Source: Actinomycetota bacterium
Lineage (GTDB): Bacteria > Actinomycetota > Actinomycetes > Actinomycetales > Angustibacteraceae
DNA length: 12,225 bases
Reading direction: 5' to 3'
NCBI GenBank assembly: GCA_014377795.1
Contig: JACMOY010000297.1
Span: 1 to 12,225 of the forward strand
A model generated the notes under the pieces. The model worked only from the letters and a program-made list of their open reading frames with translations, did not search any database and was not told the DNA's origin. A program made the translations under genes and the position numbers. This document shows positions 6,390-12,225 of the stretch, piece by piece. Positions within the stretch are counted from its first letter, which is position 1. The number at the start of each line of letters is the position of its first letter.

Positions 6390-7142
6390 GTGCCGCACCG
6401 CGACCTCGGCCGCAGCTACCGGTTCGTCGTCGCCGTCGTCCGCCCGCTGCTCGTGCTGCTGACCCGGCGACGATGGTGCGGCGCGCAGCACCTGCCGGCG
6501 CAGGGGGGTTTCGTCGTCTGCTCCAACCACCTGTCGCACAGCGATCCGCTGACCCTTGGTCACTACCTGCTCGACCACGGGCACCCGCCGTACTTCCTGG
6601 CCAAGGAGTCGCTGTTCGCGATCCCCCTGATCGGCCGGGTCATCCGCGGCGCCGGGCAGATCCCGGTGCACCGCGAGACCAGCGACGCGGTGACAGCACT
6701 GACCAGCGCGGTCGCCGCGGTCGAGGCCGGCAAGTGCATCGTGCTCTACCCCGAGGGCACCTTGACCCGTGACCCCGACCTGTGGCCCATGGTGGGCAAG
6801 AGCGGTGCGGCGCGGCTGGCGCTGCAGACCGGGTGCCCCCTGGTGCCGGTCGCGCAGTGGGGGCCGCAGGTGCTGATGTCGCCGCACTCCAAGCGGTTGC
6901 GGCTGCTGCCTCGCCCGCTGATCCAGGTGGTCGCCGGCCCCCAGGTCGACCTGGACGACCTGCGCGGACGACCGGTCGACGCGACGCTCCTGGCCGAGGC
7001 CACCGAGCGCATCATGACCGCCGTCACCGACCTGCTGCTGCCGCTGCGCGAGGGAACCCCACCGCAGCAACGGTTCGACTTCCACGCGGCGCGCGGTGTC
7101 CTGCGTCGCGACCTCGCCCGGCGGCGCGGGAGCCGGTGGTGA
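6390..7142 (+). CDS. plsC: 1-acyl-sn-glycerol-3-phosphate acyltransferase family protein
   Basis: The protein has 250 residues. PlsC-type enzymes acylate lysophosphatidic acid at the inner face of the membrane to give phosphatidic acid. The four acyltransferase blocks are visible: the catalytic HX4D as NHLSHSD (H47, D52), [10 protein letters not shown] (86-95), YPEGT (120-124) and LVPVAQWG (151-158). An N-terminal hydrophobic stretch (about 12-24) may contact the membrane. The arginine-rich C-terminus ([12 protein letters not shown]) is typical of actinobacterial members. GTG 6390 is fixed by AGGAGGTGA. The gene overlaps gpsA by 4 nt, linking glycerol-3-phosphate supply to its acylation. Actinobacteria carry several PlsC paralogues, so the exact acyl acceptor is uncertain. 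Confidence 0.9.
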   Translation: MPHRDLGRSYRFVVAVVRPLLVLLTRRRWCGAQHLPAQGGFVVCSNHLSHSDPLTLGHYLLDHGHPPYFLAKESLFAIPLIGRVIRGAGQIPVHRETSDAVTALTSAVAAVEAGKCIVLYPEGTLTRDPDLWPMVGKSGAARLALQTGCPLVPVAQWGPQVLMSPHSKRLRLLPRPLIQVVAGPQVDLDDLRGRPVDATLLAEATERIMTAVTDLLLPLREGTPPQQRFDFHAARGVLRRDLARRRGSRW

Positions 7143-8140
7143 CCCGGGCCGCGGTGCTCGGCACCGGCAGCTGGGGCACGACGTTCGCGATGGTCCTCGC
7201 GGACGCCGGCGCCGAGGTCACGCTGTGGGGTCGGCGCGGCGAGCTCACCGACCAGATCAACAGTGACCACGTCAACGGCGACTACCTGCCGGGAATCGAG
7301 CTGCCGCAGGCGGTGCAGGCCACCACCGACCCCTCGGTGGCACTGCGCGGCGCCGACGTCGTGGTGCTCGCGGTGCCCTCGCAGACGCTGCGCGCCAACC
7401 TGGTGCGGTGGCGCGACCTGCTGCCGCCGTCCGCGCCGCTGGTCAGCCTGATGAAGGGTGTCGAGCTGGGCTCGACGCGGCGGATGAGCGAGGTCATCGT
7501 CGAGGTCGCCGGGGTGGCGCCCGAGCGGGTCGCCGTGGTGTCCGGCCCCAACCTGGCCCACGAGATCGCCGTCCGGCAACCGGCGGCCAGCGTGGTGGCG
7601 TGCACCGACCACGAGACCGCCGAGCGGCTCGCTCAGGCGTGCGCGACGTCGTACTTCCGTCCCTACACCGCGGTGGACGTGGTCGGCACCGAGATCGGGG
7701 GCGCGGTCAAGAACGTCATCGCCCTCGCCGTCGGCATGGCCGAGGGCCTGGGGCTCGGTGACAACTCCAAGGCGTCGCTGATCACCCGCGGGCTGGCCGA
7801 GACCTCGCGCCTGGGTGAGGCGCTGGGGGCCGACCCGGCCACGTTCGCCGGCCTGGCCGGGGTCGGCGACCTGATCGCCACGTGCATGTCACCGCTGTCG
7901 CGCAACCGCACCTTCGGCGTCCGCCTGGGCACCGGCGACACCGTCGAGCAGGTCGTCGCCCAGACCCGGCAGACCGCCGAGGGCGTCAAGTCCTGCCTGT
8001 CGATCCTGGCGCTCGCGGCCGCCAACGGCGTCGACATGCCGATCGTGGCGAGCGTCGTGGCCGTGGTGCACCACGGGCTGGACCCGCGCGAGATGGGGAT
8101 GCGCCTGCTCTCGCGCGCCCGCCGCCCCGAGCAGGACTAG
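7139..8140 (+). CDS. gpsA: Glycerol-3-phosphate dehydrogenase [NAD(P)+]
   Basis: The protein has 333 residues, the family length. It reduces dihydroxyacetone phosphate to glycerol 3-phosphate, the backbone for phospholipids. The Rossmann motif GTGSWG (8-13), AVPSQTLR (78-85), K106 in [16 protein letters not shown] (135-144), catalytic K191 in GGAVKNVIA, and [19 protein letters not shown] (228-246) are all present. The start GTG 7139 overlaps the plsC stop as GTGA, and GGGAG (7128-7132) is 6 nt upstream. GTG 7136 is an alternative but leaves only 3 nt to the Shine-Dalgarno. Translation is therefore probably coupled to plsC. The gene converges on the PLP enzyme at 8222, separated by a 60-nt hairpin. 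Confidence 0.96.
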   Translation: MTRAAVLGTGSWGTTFAMVLADAGAEVTLWGRRGELTDQINSDHVNGDYLPGIELPQAVQATTDPSVALRGADVVVLAVPSQTLRANLVRWRDLLPPSAPLVSLMKGVELGSTRRMSEVIVEVAGVAPERVAVVSGPNLAHEIAVRQPAASVVACTDHETAERLAQACATSYFRPYTAVDVVGTEIGGAVKNVIALAVGMAEGLGLGDNSKASLITRGLAETSRLGEALGADPATFAGLAGVGDLIATCMSPLSRNRTFGVRLGTGDTVEQVVAQTRQTAEGVKSCLSILALAAANGVDMPIVASVVAVVHHGLDPREMGMRLLSRARRPEQD

Positions 8141-8147
8141 AACCCCG

Positions 8148-8207
8148 CACTTGCTTCACTTCTTGCCGCGCGTCCCGCGAGGGGCGCGGCAGGTAGTGCA
8201 GCAAGTG
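8148..8207. terminator. Long hairpin between convergent genes, likely bidirectional terminator
   Basis: The arms 8148-8171 and 8184-8207 pair over 24 positions with two mismatches and one G-T wobble; the ends CACTTGC/GCAAGTG and the inner GCCGCGC/GCGCGGC are perfect. The loop itself folds further as CCC-GCGA-GGG, a GNRA-type tetraloop. No clear U tract follows in either direction. Its position, 8 nt after the gpsA stop and 15 nt before the PLP-enzyme stop, fits a shared terminator. It could instead be a dispersed intergenic palindrome. Confidence 0.75.
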
Positions 8208-8221
8208 GTGGAATCTGGGGG

Positions 8222-9355
8222 TCAGGGGGTGGGGGAGCGCAGCGCCTGGTCGAGGTCGGCCCACAGGTCCTCGACGTCCTCGATGCCCACCGACAGGCGC
8301 AGCAGCGACTCGGGCACGGTGGCCACCTCGGCCGGGTGCCGCCGGCGCCGCTCGAGCGTGGACTCGACCCCGCCGAGGCTGGTGGCGTGCACCCACAGCC
8401 GGGTCGAGGCCGCGACCTGCTCGGCCGCAGGGGCGCCGCCGCGCACCTCGACGGCCAGCATCGCTCCGTAGCCGTGCATCTGGTCGGTGGCCAGCGTGTG
8501 GCCCGGATCGGTGGCCAGTGACGGGTGGCGCACCCGCTCGACGCACGGGTGCACGGCGAGACGGTGCGCCAGGACGGCCGCGCTGGCCTGCGCCCGCTCG
8601 ACCCGCAGCGCCAGCGTCCGCACGCCGCGCAGCGCGAGGAACACCTCGTGCGGCCCGGCGATGCCGCCGTGCAGCCGCCGGTGGGCGCGCAGCCGGGCGT
8701 GCAGGTCGTCGTCGGCGGTCACGGCCGCGCCCAGGACGACGTCGGAGTGGCCGGCCAGGTACTTCGTGACCGAGTGCACGCCGACGCCGGCGCCCAGCGT
8801 GAGGGGCCGCTGCACCATCGGGGTGGCGAAGGTGTTGTCGACGACGCTGAGGGCGCCGGCCGCTCGCGCGCCGGCAGTGAGCGCCCGCAGGTCGGCCACC
8901 TCGATCATCGGGTTGGTCGGGGACTCCAGCCAGAGCAGCCGTGCGCCGGGCAGGGCGGCCAGCACCTGGGCGGTGTCGGCGACGTCGACCTCGCGCAGCG
9001 TCACCCGCCCCGCTGCGGCGGCGTCGCGCAGCAGCGCACCCGTGCCGCTGTAGACGTGGCGGGGGGCGACGACGACCGACCCGTCCGGCACCAGCCCGCA
9101 CGCGGCCGAGATCGCCGCCATGCCCGAGGAGAAGACCAGCGCCGAGCCGGCCTCGAGCTCGCCGAGGGTCTGCTCGAACGCCTGCCAGGTCGGGTTGTCG
9201 GTGCGGCCGTAGTCGACCGGGCCGTCCGCGACGTACGTCGACGTCAGCCACACCGCCTCGTTGACCGAGGCACCCGGACGCCGGGCCGGCCGTCCCGCGG
9301 TGACGGCGACCGTCGCAGGGGACAGCGGGGAGGGGGATGGCGGTGTCGAGGTCAC
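8222..9355 (-). CDS. PLP-dependent trans-sulfuration enzyme (cystathionine gamma-synthase/lyase family, divergent)
   Basis: The protein has 377 residues of the Cys/Met metabolism PLP family. Visible are DYGRTDNPTW (49-58, phosphate-binding Tyr/Arg of the partner subunit), VFSSGMAAISA (74-84), SPTNPMIEVADL (146-157), D173 in VVDNTFATP (PLP-nitrogen Asp), and HSVTKYLAGHSD (194-205) with PLP lysine K198. R353 in LLRLSVGIED is the carboxylate-binding Arg. The usual HPASMTH segment after the ES motif is missing: here TSLGGVEST (325-333) runs into RRRRHPAEVATVPES. This marks a subgroup distinct from standard MetB or CGL, so synthase, lyase or another gamma-elimination role cannot be decided. GTG 9355 is chosen because homology starts just after it and a -10-like TAGCCT ends 7 nt upstream. 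It diverges from ddl by 43 nt. Confidence 0.88.
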   Translation of the reverse strand: MTSTPPSPSPLSPATVAVTAGRPARRPGASVNEAVWLTSTYVADGPVDYGRTDNPTWQAFEQTLGELEAGSALVFSSGMAAISAACGLVPDGSVVVAPRHVYSGTGALLRDAAAAGRVTLREVDVADTAQVLAALPGARLLWLESPTNPMIEVADLRALTAGARAAGALSVVDNTFATPMVQRPLTLGAGVGVHSVTKYLAGHSDVVLGAAVTADDDLHARLRAHRRLHGGIAGPHEVFLALRGVRTLALRVERAQASAAVLAHRLAVHPCVERVRHPSLATDPGHTLATDQMHGYGAMLAVEVRGGAPAAEQVAASTRLWVHATSLGGVESTLERRRRHPAEVATVPESLLRLSVGIEDVEDLWADLDQALRSPTP

Positions 9356-9362
9356 GGTGCGC

Positions 9363-9368
9363 AGGCTA
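9363..9368 (-). promoter_or_regulatory. -10-like element of the PLP enzyme gene, leaderless
   Basis: TAGCCT on the minus strand fits TANNNT and ends 7 nt before GTG 9355. There is no Shine-Dalgarno before that GTG. No good -35 is seen at 17-18 nt; that region overlaps the ddl -10 element. Confidence 0.45.
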
Positions 9369-9384
9369 CCGAGGGCCCCGCGGC

Positions 9385-9390
9385 TAGGGT
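9385..9390 (+). promoter_or_regulatory. -10-like element of ddl, leaderless
   Basis: TAGGGT fits TANNNT and ends 8 nt before ddl ATG 9399. No Shine-Dalgarno precedes the ATG. A -35 match is not evident, since the upstream bases belong to the opposing promoter and start region. Confidence 0.5.
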
Positions 9391-9398
9391 TGGCCGCG

Positions 9399-10514
9399 AT
9401 GAGCCCGAGCCCCCGCAAGCCCCGCGTCGCCGTCGTCTTCGGTGGTAGGTCCAGCGAGCACGCGATCAGCTGCCTGACCGCGGCCGGTGTGCTGCGGGCG
9501 ATCGACCGAGACCGGTACGACGTCGTCCCCATCGGCATCGCGCGCGACGGGCGCTGGGTGCTGGCCGCCGACGACCCCGCGGCCCTGGAGGCGGAGGGGT
9601 CACGGCTGCCGTCGGTCGACGAGTCGGGCCCCGGCGTCGTGGTGCCGACCAGTACCCGCGACCGGGGCCTGACCAGCCTGCGCCCCGGCGAGGTGCCGAC
9701 GGCGCTCGGCGACGTCGACGTCGTGCTGCCGCTGCTGCACGGCCCGTTCGGTGAGGACGGCACGATCCAGGGGCTGCTCGAGCTCGGTGACGTCCCGTAC
9801 GTCGGCTCCGGTGTCCTCGCGTCGGCGGCCTCGATGGACAAGCACTACATGAAGGTGCTGCTCGCCGGGCACGGGCTGCCGGTCGCGCCCTACGTCGTGA
9901 TCCTGCCGCACCAGTGGGACCAGGACCCCGAGGCGTCGATGAGATCCGTTGCGGCACTGGGGTTCCCGCTTTTCGTCAAGCCTGCGCGCGGTGGCTCGAG
10001 CATGGGGGTCACCAGGGTCGCGGACGTCACCGGTCTGCGCGGCGCGATCGAGGGCGCCCGCGAGCACGACCCCAAGGTCGTCGTCGAGGCGGCGGTCGTC
10101 GGGCGCGAGCTCGAGTGCGGTGTGCTGCAGGACCTGGACGGGACGGCGCGCGCTAGCGAGGTCGGTGAGGTCGAGCTGGTCGGCGGTCACGACTTCTACG
10201 ACTTCGCCGCCAAGTACGTCGCCCCGGACGACGTGCGGCTGACCTGCCCGGCCCAGGTGCCGGCGTCCGTCCGCGCTCGGGTGCAGGACGTCGCGGTGCG
10301 CGCGTTCGAGGTGATGGGCTGCGAGGGCCTGGCCCGGGTGGACGTGTTCTGGACCGGCGACGACCGGGTCGTGGTCAACGAGATCAACACCATGCCGGGG
10401 TTCACCCGGCACTCGATGTACCCGCGGATGTGGGCCGAGAGCGGCGTCGACTACCCGGCCCTGGTCGACCGCCTGCTGCAGCTGGCGCTGACCCGCCCCA
10501 CCGGCCTGCGCTGA
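9399..10514 (+). CDS. ddl: D-alanine--D-alanine ligase
   Basis: The protein has 371 residues, an ATP-grasp enzyme that joins two D-alanines for the peptidoglycan stem peptide. FGGRSSEH (14-21), LLHGPFGEDGTIQG (112-125), MDK (146-148), the ATP-grasp KPARGGSSMGV (194-204), ELECGVL (237-243) and the metal-binding NEINTMPGFT (337-346) are all in order. In the omega loop, FYDFAAKYV carries K262-Y263 at the Lys-Tyr positions of D-Ala-D-Ala ligases, so this is not a D-lactate-adding type. ATG 9399 is chosen because homology begins at KPRVAVVFGG. The open frame extends upstream to 9261, but that extension would run antisense into the PLP enzyme. Together with murA it gives the window two cytoplasmic wall-precursor enzymes. 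It ends 13 nt from the convergent DUF3515 gene. Confidence 0.96.
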   Translation: MSPSPRKPRVAVVFGGRSSEHAISCLTAAGVLRAIDRDRYDVVPIGIARDGRWVLAADDPAALEAEGSRLPSVDESGPGVVVPTSTRDRGLTSLRPGEVPTALGDVDVVLPLLHGPFGEDGTIQGLLELGDVPYVGSGVLASAASMDKHYMKVLLAGHGLPVAPYVVILPHQWDQDPEASMRSVAALGFPLFVKPARGGSSMGVTRVADVTGLRGAIEGAREHDPKVVVEAAVVGRELECGVLQDLDGTARASEVGEVELVGGHDFYDFAAKYVAPDDVRLTCPAQVPASVRARVQDVAVRAFEVMGCEGLARVDVFWTGDDRVVVNEINTMPGFTRHSMYPRMWAESGVDYPALVDRLLQLALTRPTGLR

Positions 10515-10532
10515 GCCCGCGCCCGGCTCAGC
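10510..10532. terminator. Palindrome containing both stop codons of convergent ddl and DUF3515 genes
   Basis: GCTGAGCC (10510-10517) and GGCTCAGC (10525-10532) are perfect 8-bp arms around a 7-nt loop. The ddl TGA is 10512-10514 and the opposing TGA reads from 10530 to 10528, so the stops sit at symmetric positions in the arms. It probably acts as a compact bidirectional terminator, though no U tract follows on either strand. Confidence 0.7.
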
Positions 10533-11004
10533 TGCAGCGTCGGGTGCCCTGCGGCACCATCGAGACCGCGGCCGAGAAGTCGGGCAGCCGCAGCGGCTCG
10601 GGCGCGTACGCGCGTGGGACGAGCACCTGCACCGCGGGGTCGCGGCCGTAGGTGGTGAACACCGTGCCGTCGCCCAGCTGGAGGTAGACCCAGTCGACGC
10701 CGTTGACGTCCTGGCAGCTCGGGCTCGGCCCTGGTTGGACGACACCGCACAGGTAGACGATCGCGGGGTCACCCCAGGCGGCCACAGCCGGCGAGGCGGA
10801 CGACGTCTCTCGCCTGGCCTGCCCGGCGACCGAGACCGGAAGGCGGCGGGCGATGGTCGAGCAGGCGGGGTCGGCGGCCGAGGGTGCGGGGGTGACCTCG
10901 ACCGGCCCCTGGCCGAGCAGCCGGGTTGCGCCGACGACGCCGGCCGCCACGAGCACGGCCAGCAGCACCGCCAGGACGGGCAGCGGCAGCGGACGCGACC
11001 TCAC
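10528..11004 (-). CDS. DUF3515 family membrane-anchored protein
   Basis: The protein has 158 residues. It starts with a short basic N-terminus and one hydrophobic segment (about 9-27), best read as a membrane anchor or uncleaved signal, followed by an extracytoplasmic domain. The family pattern is visible: DPACSTIARRLPVSVAG (45-61), the core AWGDPAIVYLCGV (76-88) and SCQDVNGVDWVYL (96-108). Four cysteines (48, 86, 97, 157) all lie after the anchor and could form two disulfides. The function is unknown; the family is actinobacterial and I recall it beside ddl and thiL. The start GTG 11004 overlaps the stop of the upstream Lrp-domain gene by 4 nt (GTGA), so the two genes are translationally coupled. 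The gene ends within a palindrome shared with ddl. Confidence 0.88.
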   Translation of the reverse strand: MRSRPLPLPVLAVLLAVLVAAGVVGATRLLGQGPVEVTPAPSAADPACSTIARRLPVSVAGQARRETSSASPAVAAWGDPAIVYLCGVVQPGPSPSCQDVNGVDWVYLQLGDGTVFTTYGRDPAVQVLVPRAYAPEPLRLPDFSAAVSMVPQGTRRCS

Positions 11005-11237
11005 ATGTGGACGACGGTGCAGGTGAGCGTGCGGGTGATGCCGGGGACGTCCTGGATGCGGGCGATCACCAGCTTGCCGAGGGCGTCGACGTTCTCGGCC
11101 TCGACGCGGGCGATGACGTCGTACGGACCGGTGACGTCCTCGGCCTGCAGGACCCCGTCGAGGGCGGCGATCGCGACGGCCACTGCCGACGCCCGGCCGA
11201 CCTCGGTCTGGATCAGGATGTAGGCCTGCACGTCCAC
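11001..11237 (-). CDS. Stand-alone Lrp/AsnC ligand-binding (RAM) domain protein
   Basis: The protein has 78 residues and consists only of the alpha-beta ligand-binding domain found at the C-terminus of Lrp/AsnC regulators; there is no helix-turn-helix. Visible are the first strand VQAYILIQT, helix ASAVAVAIAAL, strand VLQAEDVTGPYDVIARVEA with the GPYD ligand-loop signature (37-40), and the last strand TRTLTCTVVHM. Such proteins assemble into dimers or octamers and may bind amino acids or modulate full-length Lrp proteins. The start GTG 11237 has AGGAGG (complement of 11244-11249) at 6 nt spacing. It is the first gene of a two-gene operon with DUF3515 and is divergent from thiL. The ligand and partner are not visible. 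Confidence 0.9.
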   Translation of the reverse strand: MDVQAYILIQTEVGRASAVAVAIAALDGVLQAEDVTGPYDVIARVEAENVDALGKLVIARIQDVPGITRTLTCTVVHM

Positions 11238-11286
11238 CGTCGTCCTCCTGCGCTCGTCACGGACCGCGTGGTCCTCGGAAGAGCGA

Positions 11287-11296
11287 ACGGTACCGT
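11287..11296. promoter_or_regulatory. Self-complementary -10 pair serving thiL and the Lrp-domain gene
   Basis: ACGGTACCGT is a perfect 10-bp palindrome, so TACCGT is present on both strands. On the plus strand it ends 7 nt before thiL GTG 11304, a leaderless arrangement. On the minus strand it would start transcription near 11280 and give a leader of about 43 nt carrying the AGGAGG site of the Lrp-domain gene. No strong -35 is seen for either direction. Confidence 0.45.
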
Positions 11297-11303
11297 GCCG
11301 GGC

Positions 11304-12225
11304 GTGGCCGACGACGTGACGGACGGCCCCCGGCTCGCCGACCTGGGCGAGGGGGGACTGCTGGCCGCGATGCTGCCCCGCCTGCCGGGTGGTGACGCCA
11401 CGATCGTCGGCCCCGGGGACGACGCCGCGCTGGTGCGGGTGCCGGACGGGCGGGTGGTCGCAACGACCGACGTCATGGTCGAGGGACGGGACTTCCGCCG
11501 GGACTGGTCCAGCCCGCAGGACGTCGGCTGGAAGGCCGCGGCGCAGAACCTCGCGGACGTCGCCGCGATGGGCGCGGTGCCGACCGCCCTGCTCGTCGCC
11601 CTGGTCGCTCCGCCGGACCTGCCGGCGTCCTGGGCGCTCGGACTGGCGGACGGGCTGGCCGCGGCGTGCGCGGGCAGCGGGGCCGCCGTGGTCGGCGGCG
11701 ACCTGTCGTCCGGCTGCGAGATCACCGTCGCGGTCACGGCGCTGGGCGACCTGCAGGGCCGGGCGCCGGTGCTGCGCTCGGGCGCGCTGCCCGGCCAGGA
11801 CGTCGCGCACGCCGGGGTGCTCGGGCACTCCGCCGGTGGCCTGGCCGCGCTGGCCGCGTGGGGGCCCGCCGAGGCGGGCCGGCGCAGCCCGCACCTGCTG
11901 CAGGCGCACCGGCGTCCGCGACCGCCGTACGCCCTCGGGGTCGCGGCGGCCGAGGCCGGGTGCACCGCGATGCTGGACGCCAGCGACGGCCTGCTGCGCG
12001 ACGCGGGGCGGATCGCGACGGCCAGCGGGGTGAGCATCGACTTCGACGACAGCGCGCTGGGGTGGTACGCCGAGCGGCTGCGCGCGGACGCCGGACTGCT
12101 GGGGGTCGACCCGTGGGAGTGGGTGGTGGCCGGCGGCGAGGACCACGGGCTGCTCGCGGTCTTCCCCCACGGCTGCGCACCCGAGGGGTTCACCGTGATC
12201 GGCCGCACCCACGCGCCGCCGGGGC
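11304..12225 (+). CDS. thiL: Thiamine-monophosphate kinase (partial, 3' end outside window)
   Basis: 307 codons are present without a stop; family length is about 310-330, so only a short C-terminus is missing. ThiL phosphorylates thiamine monophosphate to the cofactor thiamine pyrophosphate. PurM-like signatures are VGPGDDAAL (35-43, metal-binding aspartates), ATTDVMVEG (53-61), WKAAAQNLADVAAMGA (76-91), GGDLS (131-135), LDASDGLLRDAGRI (224-237) and GGEDHGLL (277-284). The GTG 11304 start gives the usual N-terminus (LADLGEGGLLAAM). No Shine-Dalgarno precedes it; the -10-like TACCGT ends 7 nt upstream, which suggests a leaderless mRNA. GTG 11316 is an in-frame alternative. The gene diverges from the Lrp-domain/DUF3515 operon. 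Confidence 0.94.
   Translation, partial: MADDVTDGPRLADLGEGGLLAAMLPRLPGGDATIVGPGDDAALVRVPDGRVVATTDVMVEGRDFRRDWSSPQDVGWKAAAQNLADVAAMGAVPTALLVALVAPPDLPASWALGLADGLAAACAGSGAAVVGGDLSSGCEITVAVTALGDLQGRAPVLRSGALPGQDVAHAGVLGHSAGGLAALAAWGPAEAGRRSPHLLQAHRRPRPPYALGVAAAEAGCTAMLDASDGLLRDAGRIATASGVSIDFDDSALGWYAERLRADAGLLGVDPWEWVVAGGEDHGLLAVFPHGCAPEGFTVIGRTHAPPG

Noticed and set aside
9261..9398. Upstream extension of the ddl frame
   Set aside because: It would overlap the 5' end of the divergent PLP-enzyme gene and both -10 elements. Homology begins after ATG 9399.
1..12225. Search for mobile elements, CRISPR arrays, tRNA/rRNA genes and phage genes
   Set aside because: No transposase, recombinase, regularly spaced repeats or RNA-gene signatures were found. 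All large genes are core metabolism or regulation.

Overview
This is a very GC-rich, gene-dense actinobacterial chromosome segment. The evidence is the strong G/C preference at third codon positions, frequent GTG starts, an IclR-family NdgR-type regulator divergent from leuCD, an HU protein with a long lysine/alanine tail, and a CofC/FbiD-type enzyme of F420 synthesis. From memory, the order ndgR-leuCD-hup-...-plsC-gpsA-ddl-DUF3515-Lrp-thiL is a conserved core neighbourhood in Streptomyces and related orders. A murA downstream of hup may point towards Micrococcales-like lineages, but no genus can be assigned from the sequence alone. I see no mobile element, prophage, CRISPR array, tRNA or rRNA.

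Left part (1-2691): the start of ndgR (minus strand, cut by the window edge) diverges from leuC-leuD, the two subunits of isopropylmalate isomerase. The 80-nt gap holds a perfect 6-3-6 palindrome that fits inside a candidate ndgR promoter. Between leuD and hup (2692-3254) there is one possible small gene, a hairpin over its stop codon, and a good hup promoter.

Centre (3255-8140): hup ends in a strong intrinsic terminator that runs directly into the apparent leaderless promoter of murA (peptidoglycan). Convergent to murA lie a small OB-fold-like protein and cofC on the minus strand. Divergent from cofC is plsC-gpsA, a translationally coupled phospholipid pair with a GTGA overlap. A 60-nt hairpin separates gpsA from the convergent cystathionine-metabolism-type PLP enzyme.

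Right part (8222-12225): the PLP enzyme and ddl (D-Ala-D-Ala ligase) diverge across 43 nt. ddl converges on a DUF3515 gene, and both stop codons lie inside one palindrome. DUF3515 is co-transcribed with an upstream stand-alone Lrp/AsnC ligand-binding domain protein, with a second GTGA overlap. thiL (thiamine-monophosphate kinase) diverges from this pair and is cut by the right edge.

No wholly new multi-gene system is evident. The unusual content is regulatory architecture. Five genes (ndgR, murA, the PLP enzyme, ddl, thiL) have a -10-like hexamer ending 6-8 nt before the start codon and no Shine-Dalgarno sequence, which suggests leaderless mRNAs. Several very short intergenic spaces carry symmetric, apparently bidirectional promoters or terminators.
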